Below are positions 35,045 to 46,328 of a stretch of 64,000 nt of DNA, piece after piece. The notes under the pieces were generated by a model. The model saw nothing but the letters and a program-made list of their open reading frames with translations, did not search any database and was not told where the DNA came from. Position numbers and translations under genes: made by a program. How positions within the stretch are numbered: the first letter of the stretch is position 1; every line of letters starts with the position of its first letter. Source of the stretch: Ryuthela nishihirai (taxonomy: Eukaryota; Arthropoda; Arachnida; Araneae; Heptathelidae); the NCBI GenBank assembly GCA_038380435.1, contig JAWZYU010000020.1, positions 43,060,307 through 43,124,306 on the forward strand. The letters run 5' to 3'.

Positions 35045-35712
35045 GGTCTTGACAAATGTCGGTGTCCGCCGGATTGGTGTGCAGAAAGTCATACCTTATC
35101 AGGGTCGGATCTAGAGGGGAGGCCATAGTCCCCCTTTCAGAATGCTAGTAATGGTAATAGAGGAAAAAAATTCTCAAATTTATTTATACTTCATGCATTT
35201 CTCAAGAAAATTTTTAAAGACCTATAAAACTGAGGGTTAAATATTATACTGCATTGGAAACACAATCTCTTGACCCCTCTTTCACATTTTTTCGGCTCGA
35301 TTATGTTTCCCCCCCCCCCCCCGACCATCGATATTTTTCTAGATCCGGGTCTGTACCTTATACACTTTGAAGAAAATGGTGGATGGTCTTGACAGAGGTT
35401 TTCATCTGTCTCCTAACAGTAAGTAAGTAATAATATATTCCCATTGCATAAACAAGTTATACATTTGATACATTTTAAATAAATTGTATTTTACATAGCT
35501 TATTTTCTAAAATTATATATCTAACGTTAGGAATATTGAAAGTATCCACAAGAATTCAAGGAACTTGCCCGTGGATTTATACAATTTGGTAAAATAACAG
35601 TTATCTATTGGATCCCCTTCCACAGTTGTGAGTCATTTGGGTCTTTGTTACCCGGTTATTTAGTCACTGCGTGCACAGATAAAGCTCTCACATATAAAAC
35701 AACTCATTCCAA
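35045..35712 (+). mobile_element. SINE-1, old copy split by insertions
   Basis: SINE-1 body pieces occur in order at 35055-35099 (GTCGGTGTCCGCCGGATTGG), 35362-35420 (GGTGGATGGTCTTGACAG) and about 35604-35712 (GGATCCCCTTCCACAGTTGT, ATATAAAACAACTC). The first break is a hAT-like MITE. The second, about 35420-35600, is AT-rich DNA of unknown type between two AACAG motifs. Confidence 0.7.
35100..35353. mobile_element. hAT-like MITE with 8 bp target duplication
   Basis: This 254 bp element starts CAGGGTCGGATCTAGAG and ends CTAGATCCGGGTCTG, giving imperfect terminal inverted repeats. TACCTTAT is duplicated exactly at 35092-35099 and 35354-35361. An 8 bp duplication and CAG-type ends are hAT hallmarks. 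There is no coding capacity. Confidence 0.85.
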
Positions 35713-36436
35713 ACTGTATTGAAATAGCAATATAGTGAGCAGATATTTTAATTTATTTGTTTTTCTCTGAAAAATGTTCAGATATCCTCTTATGTATCCC
35801 TAAACTTAATAAGAAAAGTCTCTTTTTCGCTCTGTTTTGAACAAGAATATGGAAAGCCATACCGGTGTATCCCGCCAGAAAAAAAGGCACCTTTTTCAAT
35901 TTCAACAAATTTCCGAAACGCGCGCTGATAATACAAACGAAGTGGATAAATCAATAGTACCGAAAAAGACGAGAGGAAGAACAACAATAGTTTTAAAGAA
36001 AAGATTAATGTCAATCAATTAGGGAAACTAGAGCAATGGAGGAACGAAATATATGGAGAAATAGGAGAATCGTGTTTCTTGATTCTAGTCTTTCAATGCT
36101 TTCGTCATATTTCTGTTTATACTAATCTAATGCTTTCAATTTTTATTTTTTTTCTACTAGAGTAAGAGGTCAACAGATTATTAACAGTGAGCAGAAGAAT
36201 CCAAATCACGATAAAAAATTGAAATGGAAACATCATTCTCGATGAATAGGATGATAAAACTCAAGCACACTGAGTGATACAGATGAAGGAAAAATGAGAA
36301 ACAAAACGAGACGAAAGAGTAGAAAATAAGTACCTGCACCATGTGATAATAAAAAAGAAGTCCTAAAAGATACGGCAATAAAAACAAGTGATCTAGCAAG
36401 ATGGCCATAAAGATATACAGAGGAAAGCACCAAAGA

Positions 36437-36644
36437 AAAATAAATAAAAAATAAAAAAATAAATACCCCCTCAAGCAGCTGCTTGCCACAGAGGTCTGAC
36501 AGGAGCCTGTCAGTTTATATGCCAAAGTAGAAGATCTGAGAGGATGGCAGGACCTCAGCAGAAAACAACACGAACATCCATGCCTTACCCGGGGCTCGAA
36601 CCCAGGTCCCGTAGATCAGTAGCCAAGCGCGCTAACCACTCGGC
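36437..36644 (-). mobile_element. SINE-2, nearly full length
   Basis: The complement includes AATACCCCCTCAAGCAGCTG, GACAGGAGCCTGTCAG, CCGGGGCTCGAACCCAGGTC and GCGCGCTAACCACTCGGC. The first few bases of the head are replaced by a small palindromic element at 36645. Confidence 0.9.
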
Positions 36645-36719
36645 ACTGCTCACAAAAAATAGGGGATATATTATCGCTTCATATTCATTTTGAAATATCC
36701 CCTAATTTTTGTGAGCAGT
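36645..36719. mobile_element. 75 bp palindromic micro-element
   Basis: CTGCTCACAAAAAATAGGGG...CCCCTAATTTTTGTGAGCAG forms a near-complete inverted repeat with 25 bp arms. It sits at the head of SINE-2. It could be a minimal Tc1/mariner-type MITE, but a TA duplication is not evident. Confidence 0.7.
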
Positions 36720-37530
36720 TTATTTACGCAAACAAGAGCAAGTTGAAAACATTCTTCATTTCCAAATATAACGTTCCTCGTACACAACTCAGCACATTTC
36801 AAATATTTCAGCTCACTTTTTGAACGTAAGAGAGTGAAATGCAAAGTGTAATGAGGAAAATGAATTAAAAATCAGTGGATGTTAATGATGACGGGAGTAA
36901 AAGAAGCGATGAGTAAGCGTAAGGAGAAACATTGCATTATATATCTGGAGTAAACAAGGATGCGGGGTTAAAATGGGAGAGCTAACAAGGCACTGTTTAA
37001 AACCTGAGTAGAGGATGGAAATAAATAAATAAATAATTTTAATTTTTCTGGAGGTAAATAAGGTGGACCTCGAGGAAAATAAGAGAGTCATCCTTCAAGG
37101 AGAAAAAAAAATAAAAAATGGAAAGTTTTAGATCAGTGTAAACAGAAATGTGACGGAAGCGTTGAAAGACTTGAATCAAGAAACACTATCTTGAATGTGG
37201 AACTGCAGTAGGGATGGAGACACGAAATTAATTACCATAATACCGTAACAAGGATGAAGAGAACGAGGCACCTGCCTCAGCTGCAGATGAAAGGGACGCA
37301 CTACATACGGTATTAATTTCTGAAATCTATCCTTTTAAACTTTTTGAGATATCTGTAATAATTAAAAATATTTTAAATCTAAATCCTAATTACATATATA
37401 GAATCTATATGAAATCATATTGTATTTAATAATTATTACTTGTGATATTTCATTACATTCGTATTTTTGTTTTCTTGTGTTTGTATGCTTCACGAATACG
37501 TTATTTTTGTGATAAATATAAGTATCATTG
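36720..37530. other. Unassigned AT-rich DNA
   Basis: No gene or defined repeat is visible. Confidence 0.5.
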
Positions 37531-37532
37531 TA

Positions 37533-37645
37533 CAGTCGCTCAAAAAAGTATCCGAACACTATGGTTGATTGCAAGATTAAGAAAAAATATCTGGTAACGA
37601 TTTTTTTAGAAATTAGTGATCTGGCAACCTTCGTGTCACGTGACA
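37533..37645. mobile_element. Left half of the palindromic MITE, fused to a Tc1 fragment
   Basis: A TA at 37531-37532 precedes CAGTCGCTCAAAAAAGTATC and the complete left arm through CGTGTCACGTGACA. At the central palindrome it switches to Tc1 transposase sequence. The right arm is missing. Confidence 0.88.
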
Positions 37646-37654
37646 TCATTGGAG

Positions 37655-38258
37655 GGAAGAATGGCAGTCTGTGGTCTTCAATGATGAAAGCCGATTCTGC
37701 TTAGGAGCGTCTGATGGTCGTTTAAGCCTCCGAAGGCATCAAGGTGAGCGGTTTCCTCCATCGTGCATCCGCCAGCGATACACAGGGCCCACGCCAATCA
37801 TCATGTTGTGGGGTGCGATTGGCTATCACTCTCGTAAGTGTCTGGGGTTTGTACAGGGTGCATTGAATAGTAATACGTACGTCAGCGACATCGTACAGCC
37901 GGTTGTTCTGCCATATTTGAGTGTAATCCCAAATACGATATTCCAGCAGGATAACGCCCGTCGCAGACGTGGTTCCGGGCTCGCAGACGTGGTTCCAGGA
38001 GACACTCCGCCCAGACAACTCAACATGCTCTTCAGACGGTGCACCAACTCCCTTGGCCAGCACGCTCTCCGGACTTGTCTCCAATCGAGCATGTCTGGGA
38101 CTGGATCGGACAAAAGCTCTTCCACTGAGCTCGGCAGGCAACGACCATCGCTGAATTACGCGTCCAATTGGAAAGCGCATGGAATGGTATCCCCCAGCGT
38201 GATATCCAGGATTTGTACGACCGATTGCATGCCATATTGGAAGCTTTTATTGTTGCTA
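37655..38258 (+). pseudogene. Tc1 transposase C-terminal two-thirds, broken
   Basis: The frame opens with WQSVVFNDESRFCLGASDGR, containing the first catalytic Asp, and continues through PIIMLWGAIGY to TIFQQDNAR, with the second Asp. A local duplication of GCAGACGTGGTTCC near 37964-37998 follows. The third motif, SPDLSPIEHVWDWIGQKL, is in another frame near 38080-38130, so the ORF that runs to 38297 is off frame after about 38000. The spacing and Glu fit the DD34E pattern of Tc1. The DNA-binding domain is missing. Confidence 0.85.
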
Positions 38259-38414
38259 GAGGAGATTCAACACCTTATTAAAATGTGCCTTCTGTAAAAT
38301 GTAATACTCATTAAAAGGTAAAATAAACCTTGAATCACTTCACACGTGTGATCACTGTCCTTTCTCAACAAGTTGTTTCTACTAAATAAATCTCATAGAT
38401 TACGCTCCAATTTT

Positions 38415-38446
38415 TAATGGAGTTCTTTTTTTAATTTCCGCCAGTG
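38415..38446 (-). repeat. Right terminal repeat of the Tc1 fragment
   Basis: The segment ends AATTTCCGCCAGTG followed by TA at 38447-38448, as expected for a Tc1 3' terminus. The matching left terminus is absent from the window. Confidence 0.6.
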
Positions 38447-38534
38447 TATATTATTTTTCAAAGAACAGAGATTTACATGAAGCGAATCATATATTGCAGA
38501 GTGTTTCTCACACTCTTCGATTGCAAATCAGTGG

Positions 38535-38891
38535 ATGTCTGAGCTTTTTTTTTTGCCCACAATGGACTAAATGGCCAGGTCACAAGGACCCTAAAGGTTC
38601 AGAGATGATTGGGGGAAGCAGATCCATTGAACTGATGGTAGCCTCCCGTCATCCAGGCCATCCAGCATGTTCTTTAACGTCCATAGGATTTAGCTCTCCT
38701 GCACAATGGGCCACCTTTACCTCTGATCCGACGAGCCGTGGCTTTTCCAGGCCCATCGGTGTCTCCTTTCTGACTGAAGAAAGAGTGGGGGTTAGCAGAG
38801 ATAAATCTCAATGACGGCACAGTTGGGACACCAACCTGGGAGCTGCAGATGACAAGCATGGTGGGCTATCGACTGAACCAACCTCCGCCGC
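38535..38891 (-). mobile_element. SINE-1, diverged copy
   Basis: The complement shows GGACTAAATGGCCAGGTCAC, CATCCAGCATGTTCTTTAAC and CCCATCGGTGTCTCC, ending with a decayed head (CTGAACCAACCTCCGCCG). Confidence 0.82.
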
Positions 38892-39024
38892 TATGAATAT
38901 TCAAAATAAAAATTTTATAATTCAAGGTATGGTACACACCAGAAAACACCCAGAAAACAATATGTGAAAAATAAAACCCAAAAATTTTAAGTTTATTCTT
39001 AATCGCAAGTATTTTTTATATGTT

Positions 39025-39405
39025 GGGTTGTTTTACCTCTGAGCGGCACTTTTTTGCACACAATGGGCTAAATGGCCAGGTCACATGGACCCCGAAGGCT
39101 CAGAGAAGGTTGGGGGAGGGGACCCACTGGAACAGCTGTTGGGAGACAGATGGTAGCCTCCCGTCAAGGCCATCCAGCGTGTTCTTTAACGTGCACAGGG
39201 TATGGATCTCCCGCACACGGTGCCACGGCTTAACGTCCCATCCGACGGACGGCGGCCTTTCCAAGCCCATCGGTGTCCCCTACTGACCGTGGGCAGGGCG
39301 GGGAATTTTGCGGAGATAAATCTCAACGCTGACCCAGCTGGGACTAGAACCTGGGAACTACAGATTACGAGCCTGGCGCGCTACCGACTGAGCCACCCCC
39401 GCCCC
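39025..39405 (-). mobile_element. SINE-1, full length
   Basis: This 381 bp copy is close to consensus. The perfect 12 bp duplication TTTTTATATGTT lies at 39013-39024 and 39406-39417. Confidence 0.93.
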
Positions 39406-39417
39406 TTTTTATATGTT

Positions 39418-40199
39418 AAAATACATTTAGTTACAGCTGGTCCAGAACCTTAGCCCTTCTCCTCTTTCTTATAACTTCTGAAAACTTTATACGGCCTATA
39501 TTTAAGTGAAAAAATAACATCGATTTTCGTGGGCGCATTTATTTTCTTAGAAAGTCCCAACCCTTCAGCGATTATGTTATACTTTATTACTGAAAGTAAT
39601 TTCAGTGATCAGAGAAAAAAAATTCCCGATGTAAGGAATTTCATATTTATTTCTCCCCTCAAGTCAAGAGTTGTAAGTTTCTCTCCCATTTCATTCTGGT
39701 AGATGGAACATTGATGATTGCAGAAGCGTGTTAAGGAAAGAAATGATTTAACGTTCATACGAGTCAAAGGTCATCGCGTGGTTGCTCTCCGACCAAAGTG
39801 GCACTGCATTAACCTCGGCTTCTGAAGGAATAGTCAGATTGGCGACTGCAACGGGCGTAAAGTGCTTTAGGCAGGGACCAGAAGCTCTCTATGAATGGAT
39901 GGCTGTTGAGAGTGAAAGAAACGTAAGGCGATCTTAATGGCTTTAGATCAATGTAGCCCACATTACTCTTAGCCATATGGTGGGCATTTCTTGGGTAAAG
40001 GAAGCAGTTTTGTTATGCCTTGTTTTAATCAATTAATTTGACGAAAGACTTAGTAATCTATTAAAAAATGTGCATAATAGGCATGTAATCAACAAAAAAA
40101 TATAAAGGGGGAACGCTAAATTTGGAGGAAAGAAGGGAGCAAAGGAAAAAAAATCGAAGAAGGAAATCAATATCGGTGTCATATTCTTTAGATACTGCT
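39418..40199. other. Unassigned AT-rich DNA
   Basis: No gene or defined repeat is visible. Confidence 0.5.
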
Positions 40200-40520
40200 T
40201 AGGTTAGGTTGTTTTACCACTGAGCGGCAATTTTTTTCCATACAATGGGCTAAATGACCAAGTCACAAGGACCCCGACGGCTCAGGAAAGATTGGGGGAA
40301 GAGGACCTATTGAACAGCTCTTAGGAGACAGCTGGTAATCTCTCCTCAAGGCCATCCAGCGTGTTCTTAAACGTGGTTCTCTCACGCACGCACGGACCAC
40401 TGCTTCACGTCCCATCCGACGAACGGCGGACTTTTCAAGCCCATCGGTGTCTCCCACCGGCCGAGGGCAGGAGGGGGATTTCCGCGGAGATAAATCTCAA
40501 CACTGACGAAAGTGGGACTA
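40200..40520 (-). mobile_element. SINE-1, 5'-truncated in the head
   Basis: The complement runs from AGGTTAGGTTGTTTTACCAC to ATAAATCTCAACACTGACG and ends at GTGGGACTAGAA, losing the A-box part of the head. Confidence 0.85.
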
Positions 40521-41808
40521 GAAAATAATAGTCACGCACTGCTAATAAGCTATACAATTACATGAAACGAAAAACAATTGGGTTAGAAACAAGCTAATGC
40601 AATCAGAAAAATTGTTTCCTACATCTTAAGCGAGGAGGTTGGTTTAGTTAGAAGAATCGGATCTAGAGGAGGAAGCCCCCCTCCCCCCTTGAGAATATTG
40701 TAACTAAAACGGAACTGAGGCGGAAAAAAATATTAAACATATATATATATACATATATTACCTGTATTTTTCAAGAATTTTCCTAAAAAAACTACTGAAA
40801 CGAGGGGAAAAAATTACAACAGAACTGGGTTACTTGGCACCTACTTTTTTTTTTCGTAGATCAGATCTTGGTCAGTAGAGTCCCAGTATCCAAAACTAAC
40901 GTTACCAAGTTTAAGTCCTCATTGCGTCCGCCTTACATTGTGAAAAATCTTTTTTTTCATCATAAAATGCAATCTTAACCGGGTTTTTCTTTTTTTCGTA
41001 ATCATTGCTTTTCTATGCTCTTCATGTGGTAAAACCTTATATTTGAAATATTTCGGATACGACCTAAAATATCATTCGTGCTTAAAACATACACAAGCAT
41101 ATGCTAGAATAAACGCAATCTGAATATTTATTTTATTATTATCCCTTTATTTTCACTAATCTAGTCGTATAGTCAAATCATCCATTTAATCAATAAATTG
41201 AAAGCCTTTCTGATTTGTTTTAAAATGCAAATTTTCTAGACAATTCAATACAAACTTAATAACCGTTGGTTGATACGGGTCATATATTGCTCAAAGTTTG
41301 CTTTAATCTAAGGATGTTATTTATTTAAATGCCAGTTCGTTAACCTCGTTAATTCCTCATTAGGCACACTTCATTTCTGGAAGAATTTCAAAGTACAATG
41401 ACTGAAACAACTTGGACGTCACTGTTAGCCTCATTCGGACAAACGCTTCCCCAAAGCTACTCTGATCGACGTGCTTTAGGATTCGTTAAACTTCAAAGGC
41501 AATTTTCTGCCCACACAACATTTGTTTCGAATTCCTGATTTAAAATTCTTTAGAAATCTGAACAAAACCTTTGGTTGCATGAAGATTATTTCGCTTCAAA
41601 GACTGTAAGGAAAAGTAAATATTGCAATCCCGATTTGATGTAAACCAAATTACTATACATTGTTAAAAATGTACTTAAGCATAGAATTATAGAATATAGA
41701 GAAAGAATTAGAAAGAGTGTAATAATAATTCTAATATATAGAAGATAGAGAAAGATTAGATAGGGGAGCTTAGCAAGCAGCTCCCCAGACGAGTATTTTA
41801 ATGTTTCC
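40521..41808. other. Unassigned DNA with a likely old hAT-like MITE
   Basis: At about 40655-40880, AATCGGATCTAGAGGAGGAA and a distant TAGATCAGATCTTGGTCAG recall the termini of the MITE at 35100-35353, with strong decay. The rest is AT-rich and unassigned. Confidence 0.45.
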
Positions 41809-42503
41809 AGGAGTCGGCAACCTCCTTTAAGCAGCATATTGTGCAGAGAGAGACTCCGTTGGTTTGGCCATGTTGCCAGTATAGATAATTATAGATTGGC
41901 GAATAGGGTTATGAATAGTGTGCCTAAAAGCCTCAGAAAGAGGGGGAGACCTAGGATGCGATGGGCAGACAATGTCAAACAGGTTGGGTTGGTTTGTTTT
42001 ACCTCTGAGCGGCACTTTTTTGCACACTATGGGCTAAATGGCCAGGTCACATGGACCCCGAAGGCTCAGAGAAGGTTGGGGGAGGGGACCCACTTGAACA
42101 GCTGTTGGGAGACAGATGGTAGCCTCCCGTCAAGGCCATCCAGCGTGTTCTTTAACGTGTACAGGGTATGGCTCTCCCGCACACGGAGCCACGGCTTATA
42201 ACGTCCCATCCGACGGACGGCGGCCTTTCCAAGCCCATCGGTGTCCCCTACTGACCATGGGCAGGGCGGGGAAATTTGCGGAAATAAATCTCAACGCTGA
42301 CCCCGCTGGGACTCGAACCTGGGAATTACAGATTACGAGCCTGGCGCGCTACCGACTGAGCCACCCCCGCCCCATGTCAAACAGGACCTTATTAGAATTG
42401 GTGTGCAGTGGCCAGATGTAGTAGATGTAGCTCAGGACAGACTTGCTTGGAGAACTAAATTCACATTCCGTAGCCCATGGCTGCTTGAGGATGATGATGA
42501 TGA
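41809..42503 (+). mobile_element. RTE LINE 3' end, split by a SINE-1
   Basis: A 5'-truncated copy covers only the last part of the ORF (RERLRWFGHVASIDNYRLAN, then GRPRMRWADNVKQ), the stop region and the GATGATGATGATGA tail at 42490-42503. A SINE-1 interrupts it at 41984-42373. Confidence 0.9.
41984..42373 (-). mobile_element. SINE-1, full length, nested in a LINE fragment
   Basis: This 390 bp copy is flanked by the perfect 12 bp duplication ATGTCAAACAGG at 41972-41983 and 42374-42385, which is LINE coding sequence. Confidence 0.94.
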
Positions 42504-43106
42504 GTTCAAATCTCAAAGGTACCTGCTTTGAGATTTGTATCGGCTAAGCCTCGTTCTCTCGTTGGTCTGTAAATGGTAGCTAGGTAGTCACTGGAAGGAG
42601 AGCTATGCACCAATCCCCTGTGATGATGCATAGAACCGGCCAGGCCTAGCACCTAATGTCCGACCCCGCCTTCTCGTGGTGCGGACCGTTAGTAACTTTC
42701 AAAAGAGATACTCTCTTGTGGAAGTGAACGGAAGGGGAGGGCTGCCAGATTAGTGTGGCCTACTGATCTGGACAACTATGGCTACTTTTCTTTTTTTTTC
42801 TACCCTGCTGAGGAGTGGTCAACCACACAGGGTCCTGGTGCTGACCATATAAACCTACTGGACAGATATATGGCTCTGAGCTTGAGTATAGATCCTGATT
42901 CTGCTGCACTGGTGGGCTTCTGTGGAGGGAAAAACTTCCGCTGTGTTTTCTGTTTGTTTGTGGGTTGACAGCCCCAAGTGAATAGATTCACAGGATATGT
43001 TTATCAGCTGGTGGATAATCCTGAGCAGAAGTCATCGCAGGCACCTGAACTCTTTGCTTCTATTGGCATCGTCAAATTCTACATTGGAGGAAGTCTTCCA
43101 GTGTAG

Positions 43107-46100
43107 ATGGCTTCAGCCTTTAGTAGTGGGGGAACGGGTCTTTGCCCCATGTCTGCGATTAGGGGGCTGTTTGATATTGTCGGCATTCCCTCTCTCAATA
43201 AACATAGTTTCTTTAAACATCCCACTAACCATTTTCTCTCCATAGGTAGTTGGAATGTGAGGACTCTGCACAGAGCTTTTTCTCTTGATGTCCTCACACA
43301 AGAATTCGACCATTATAATTTAGATATTCTCGGCTTGCAAGAGACCAGATTAACAGATAAAGGTCAGATTCTTAAAAATAATCTTAAATTTCTCTTTTCA
43401 GGGAGGGACGACAAAAAGCATCACCAAGGCGTGGGTCTGCTTCTCAGCAGACACGCTAGCGATGCTCTTCTAGGATATGAGTGCATTAATGAAAGGTTTC
43501 TTACAGCAAAATTTCAGACAAGCGTTAAAGACTTGAATGTTATCTGCTGTTATGCCCCCACTGAGGATGCCGATGAGGATGAGAAGGATAGGTTTTATGA
43601 ACAACTTCAGGATATTTTGAATTCTATCAAGAAAGGAGATATTTCCCTTGTTCTTGGTGACTTCAATGCCAAAGTTGGTACTGACTCTGACCTTTGGGGA
43701 GGAGTAATAGGCTCTTTTGGTATTGGTAGCTGCAATGGCAATGGGCAACGTCTCCTACAGGTAAGTAAACTCAATGGATTCAGAATAACTAACACATATT
43801 ACAAACACCGCGACATACATAAGTACTCATGGGTTTCACCTGATGGGCTGCATAAGAATATGATTGATTACATATTAATTAACAGCAAATGGGCTAGTTC
43901 TGTTAGAAATACCAGGACATATAGGGGAGCTGAAATTGGATCTGACCATTACCTTGTTAAAAGTGTGTTGCAAATTAAACTTAAAGAGTGTTGTGCTAGG
44001 GTTAAAAAATTTACTTTTAATACTGAAGCTCTGAAAGATCCAGTTATAGCCAAAGCTTACCATGATAGGTTACTTAGTCATTATGACAGTCATGGTTTGC
44101 TTACTACTGAAGTTGAGGAAGAATGGGATCATTTTAAACAGGCTTTTTTGGACACTAACAGTACTCTTTTAGGAAAAAAGGAGCAGAAGAGGCAGAATTA
44201 TCTGAGTGATAAGGCACTTGAGCTTATTTCGGAAAGAAAGAACTGCAGGAATGTCTTTAATCAATACCCTACTAGTCCTAATAGAAAGCATTACAGAGAA
44301 CTTAATAAACGTGTAAAAGATCAGTTAGCTGCTGATAAGAATCTTTGGCTTGATGGTTTGGCTGAGAAAGCCGAGGAAGCAGTTAGACAGCACAACAGCA
44401 GAGAGCTGTACAGTCGGTCAAAAAAGTATCCGAACGCTATGGTTGTATACAAAGTTCAGAAGAAACAACTGGCAACGATTTTTTTAGAAATTAATGATCT
44501 GGCAACCTTCGTGTACCGTACACGAAGGTTGCCAGATCATTAATTTCTAAAAAAAATCGTTGCCAGATTTTTTTCTGAATTTTGTATGCAACCATAGCGT
44601 TTGGATACTTTTTTGATCGACTGTACCAGATAGTTAATGTTTTGTGTGGTAGAAAACGGACAGGCATACAAGGATTGAAGGATAAACAAGGTAAGGTTAT
44701 AGAAGGGGAGGATTCTGTCATGGCTAGATGGGCTGAGCATTTCAGTGATGTTCTAAACAATGCGGTTAGTTCTATTCCCATTGTTTGCAATGATGATAGA
44801 TGCATTGGTGGCTTTAATGTTGGCCCTATAACACAATCTGAAGTTATTTTGGCTGTTTCTAAACTTAAACTTCATAAATTCCCAGGGGTAGATGAAATTA
44901 CTACTGAAATGCTTAGAGCTGGGAATGTTTCGGTTACCACTTGGATGACTGAAATTCTGAATATCTTTTATGATAAAGGCATGGTTCCTAAGGATTTTAC
45001 CAGAGCTATTGTTATCCCTATTTTCAAAAAAGGTGATCACAGTTTTTGTGATAACTATAGGGGTATCAGCCTACTCTCTGTTCCAGGTAAAGTTCTTTCC
45101 ATGATTGTGCTTAATAGAATTAAGAATCTGGTTGACAGTCAATTGCGTGATGAGCAATGTGGATTCAGAAGTGGTAGGGGATGTGTGGATCAGATATTTT
45201 CACTTAGGCAGATTCTTGAGAAATGTGTAGAGTTTCAGAAACCTTTGGTTGCTAGCTTTGTTGATTTCAAAAAGGCTTTTGACTCTGTTGATCGTCATAA
45301 TTTGTGGTTGATTGTGAGATCATATGGTATACCAGACAAGTTAGTTAACATTATGAAAGCTCTCTATAATAACACTGAGTCGTGTGTGAGAGTTGGTAAG
45401 GCTTGTAGCAATTGGTTTAGCATTACTTCTGGTGTTCGACAAGGGTGCATTTTGTCTCCTTTTCTCTTTAGCTTGGTTATTGATTATGTTATGCGAAATT
45501 CACTTCAAGGGAAAGATTTTGGCCTTAAATGGGCTGGAGATACGAAAATTTCTGATTTAGATTATGCTGATGATTTAGCCCTTTTGGCAAATGATGTTGA
45601 TGAGATGAACTCTTTCATTCGAGCTGTTGGTGAGACTGGTAGTAGGTTTGGTTCTAAACAGAGAGAAAACTAAAGTGATGAAAATTGGTAAGGCAGGCTG
45701 TGATTCGGTTAATCTGAATGGTTGCAGTCTTGAGCAGGTGTCACAGTTTAATTATCTTGGGAGCTATGTAACAGATAATGGTGATGTGCGGCATGAGATT
45801 AACAGACGAATAGGGATTGCTGCCGGGACTTTTAAGAATCTATGGAGAGTGTGGAGAAATAGGCGTATACACCTAAAGACTAAAATTAGACTGTATAATA
45901 GTTTGGTTCTTTCTAGGGTTAGTTATGGTAGTGAAACTTGGACACTTTGTAAACAAGATAACAGGAAACTAGATGCTTTTGATTCCAGATGCTTACGCAG
46001 TATCTTGGACATTAGGTGGTTCAACTTTGTAACTAATGATGAGGTTAGGCAAAGGAGTTTGCAACTTCCTTTAAGCAGCATATTGTGCAGAGAGAGACTC

Positions 46101-46328
46101 CGTTGGTTTGGCCATGTTGCCCATATGAATAATTATAGATCGGCGAATAGGGTTGTGAACAGTGTGCCTAAAGGCCTCAGAAAGAAGGGGAGACCTAGGA
46201 TGCGGTGGGCAGACAATGTCAAACAGGACCTTGTTAGAATTGGTGTGCAGTGGCCAGATGCAGTAGATGTAGCTCAGGATAGACTTGCTTGGAGAACTAA
46301 ATTGCACTGTCTGGTTGGACCTCCGTAG
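43107..46328 (+). pseudogene. RTE endonuclease-reverse transcriptase, best copy, broken by a MITE and a 5 bp deletion
   Basis: The product would be about 1,000 residues, the usual size for an RTE protein that nicks target DNA and reverse-transcribes its own RNA at the nick. The ATG at 43107 begins MASAFSSGGTGLCPMSAIRG. The AP endonuclease shows SWNVRTLHR, LQETRLTDKG, CCYAPTEDADED, LGDFNAKVGTD, MIDYILINS and GSDHYLVKS, so its Asn, Glu, Asp and His motifs all look intact. A linker follows. The MITE interrupts the frame after NSRELY, and coding resumes with QIVNVLCGRKRTG at 44626. The reverse transcriptase shows PIFKKGDHSFCDNYRGISLL, FVDFKKAFDSVDR, SGVRQGCILSPFLFSLV and DLDYADDLALLA. A 5 bp deletion near 45645 shifts the frame. 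The C-terminal part ends RPRMRWADNVKQDL...HCLVGPP at TAG 46326-46328. Confidence 0.92.
44411..44623. mobile_element. Palindromic MITE inserted in the RTE ORF
   Basis: This 213 bp element has termini CAGTCGGTCAAAAAAGTATC and the matching complement. TA is duplicated at 44409-44410 and 44624-44625. The uninterrupted LINE at 28226 reads GAGAGCTGTACCAGATAG, which shows the exact empty site. The arms pair almost fully around GTGTACCGTACAC. Confidence 0.95.

Noticed and set aside
35420..35603. An insertion between two AACAG motifs in an old SINE-1
   Set aside because: Five bases are too few to call a target duplication, and the insert has no recognisable ends.
39020..39286. Recurrent 60-140 residue frames reading GCFTSERHFFAHHGLNGQVT and LPHTGPRLNVPSDGRRPFQA in many places
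   Set aside because: They are translations of SINE-1 in antisense frames. They recur only because the SINE does, and they have no independent coding support.
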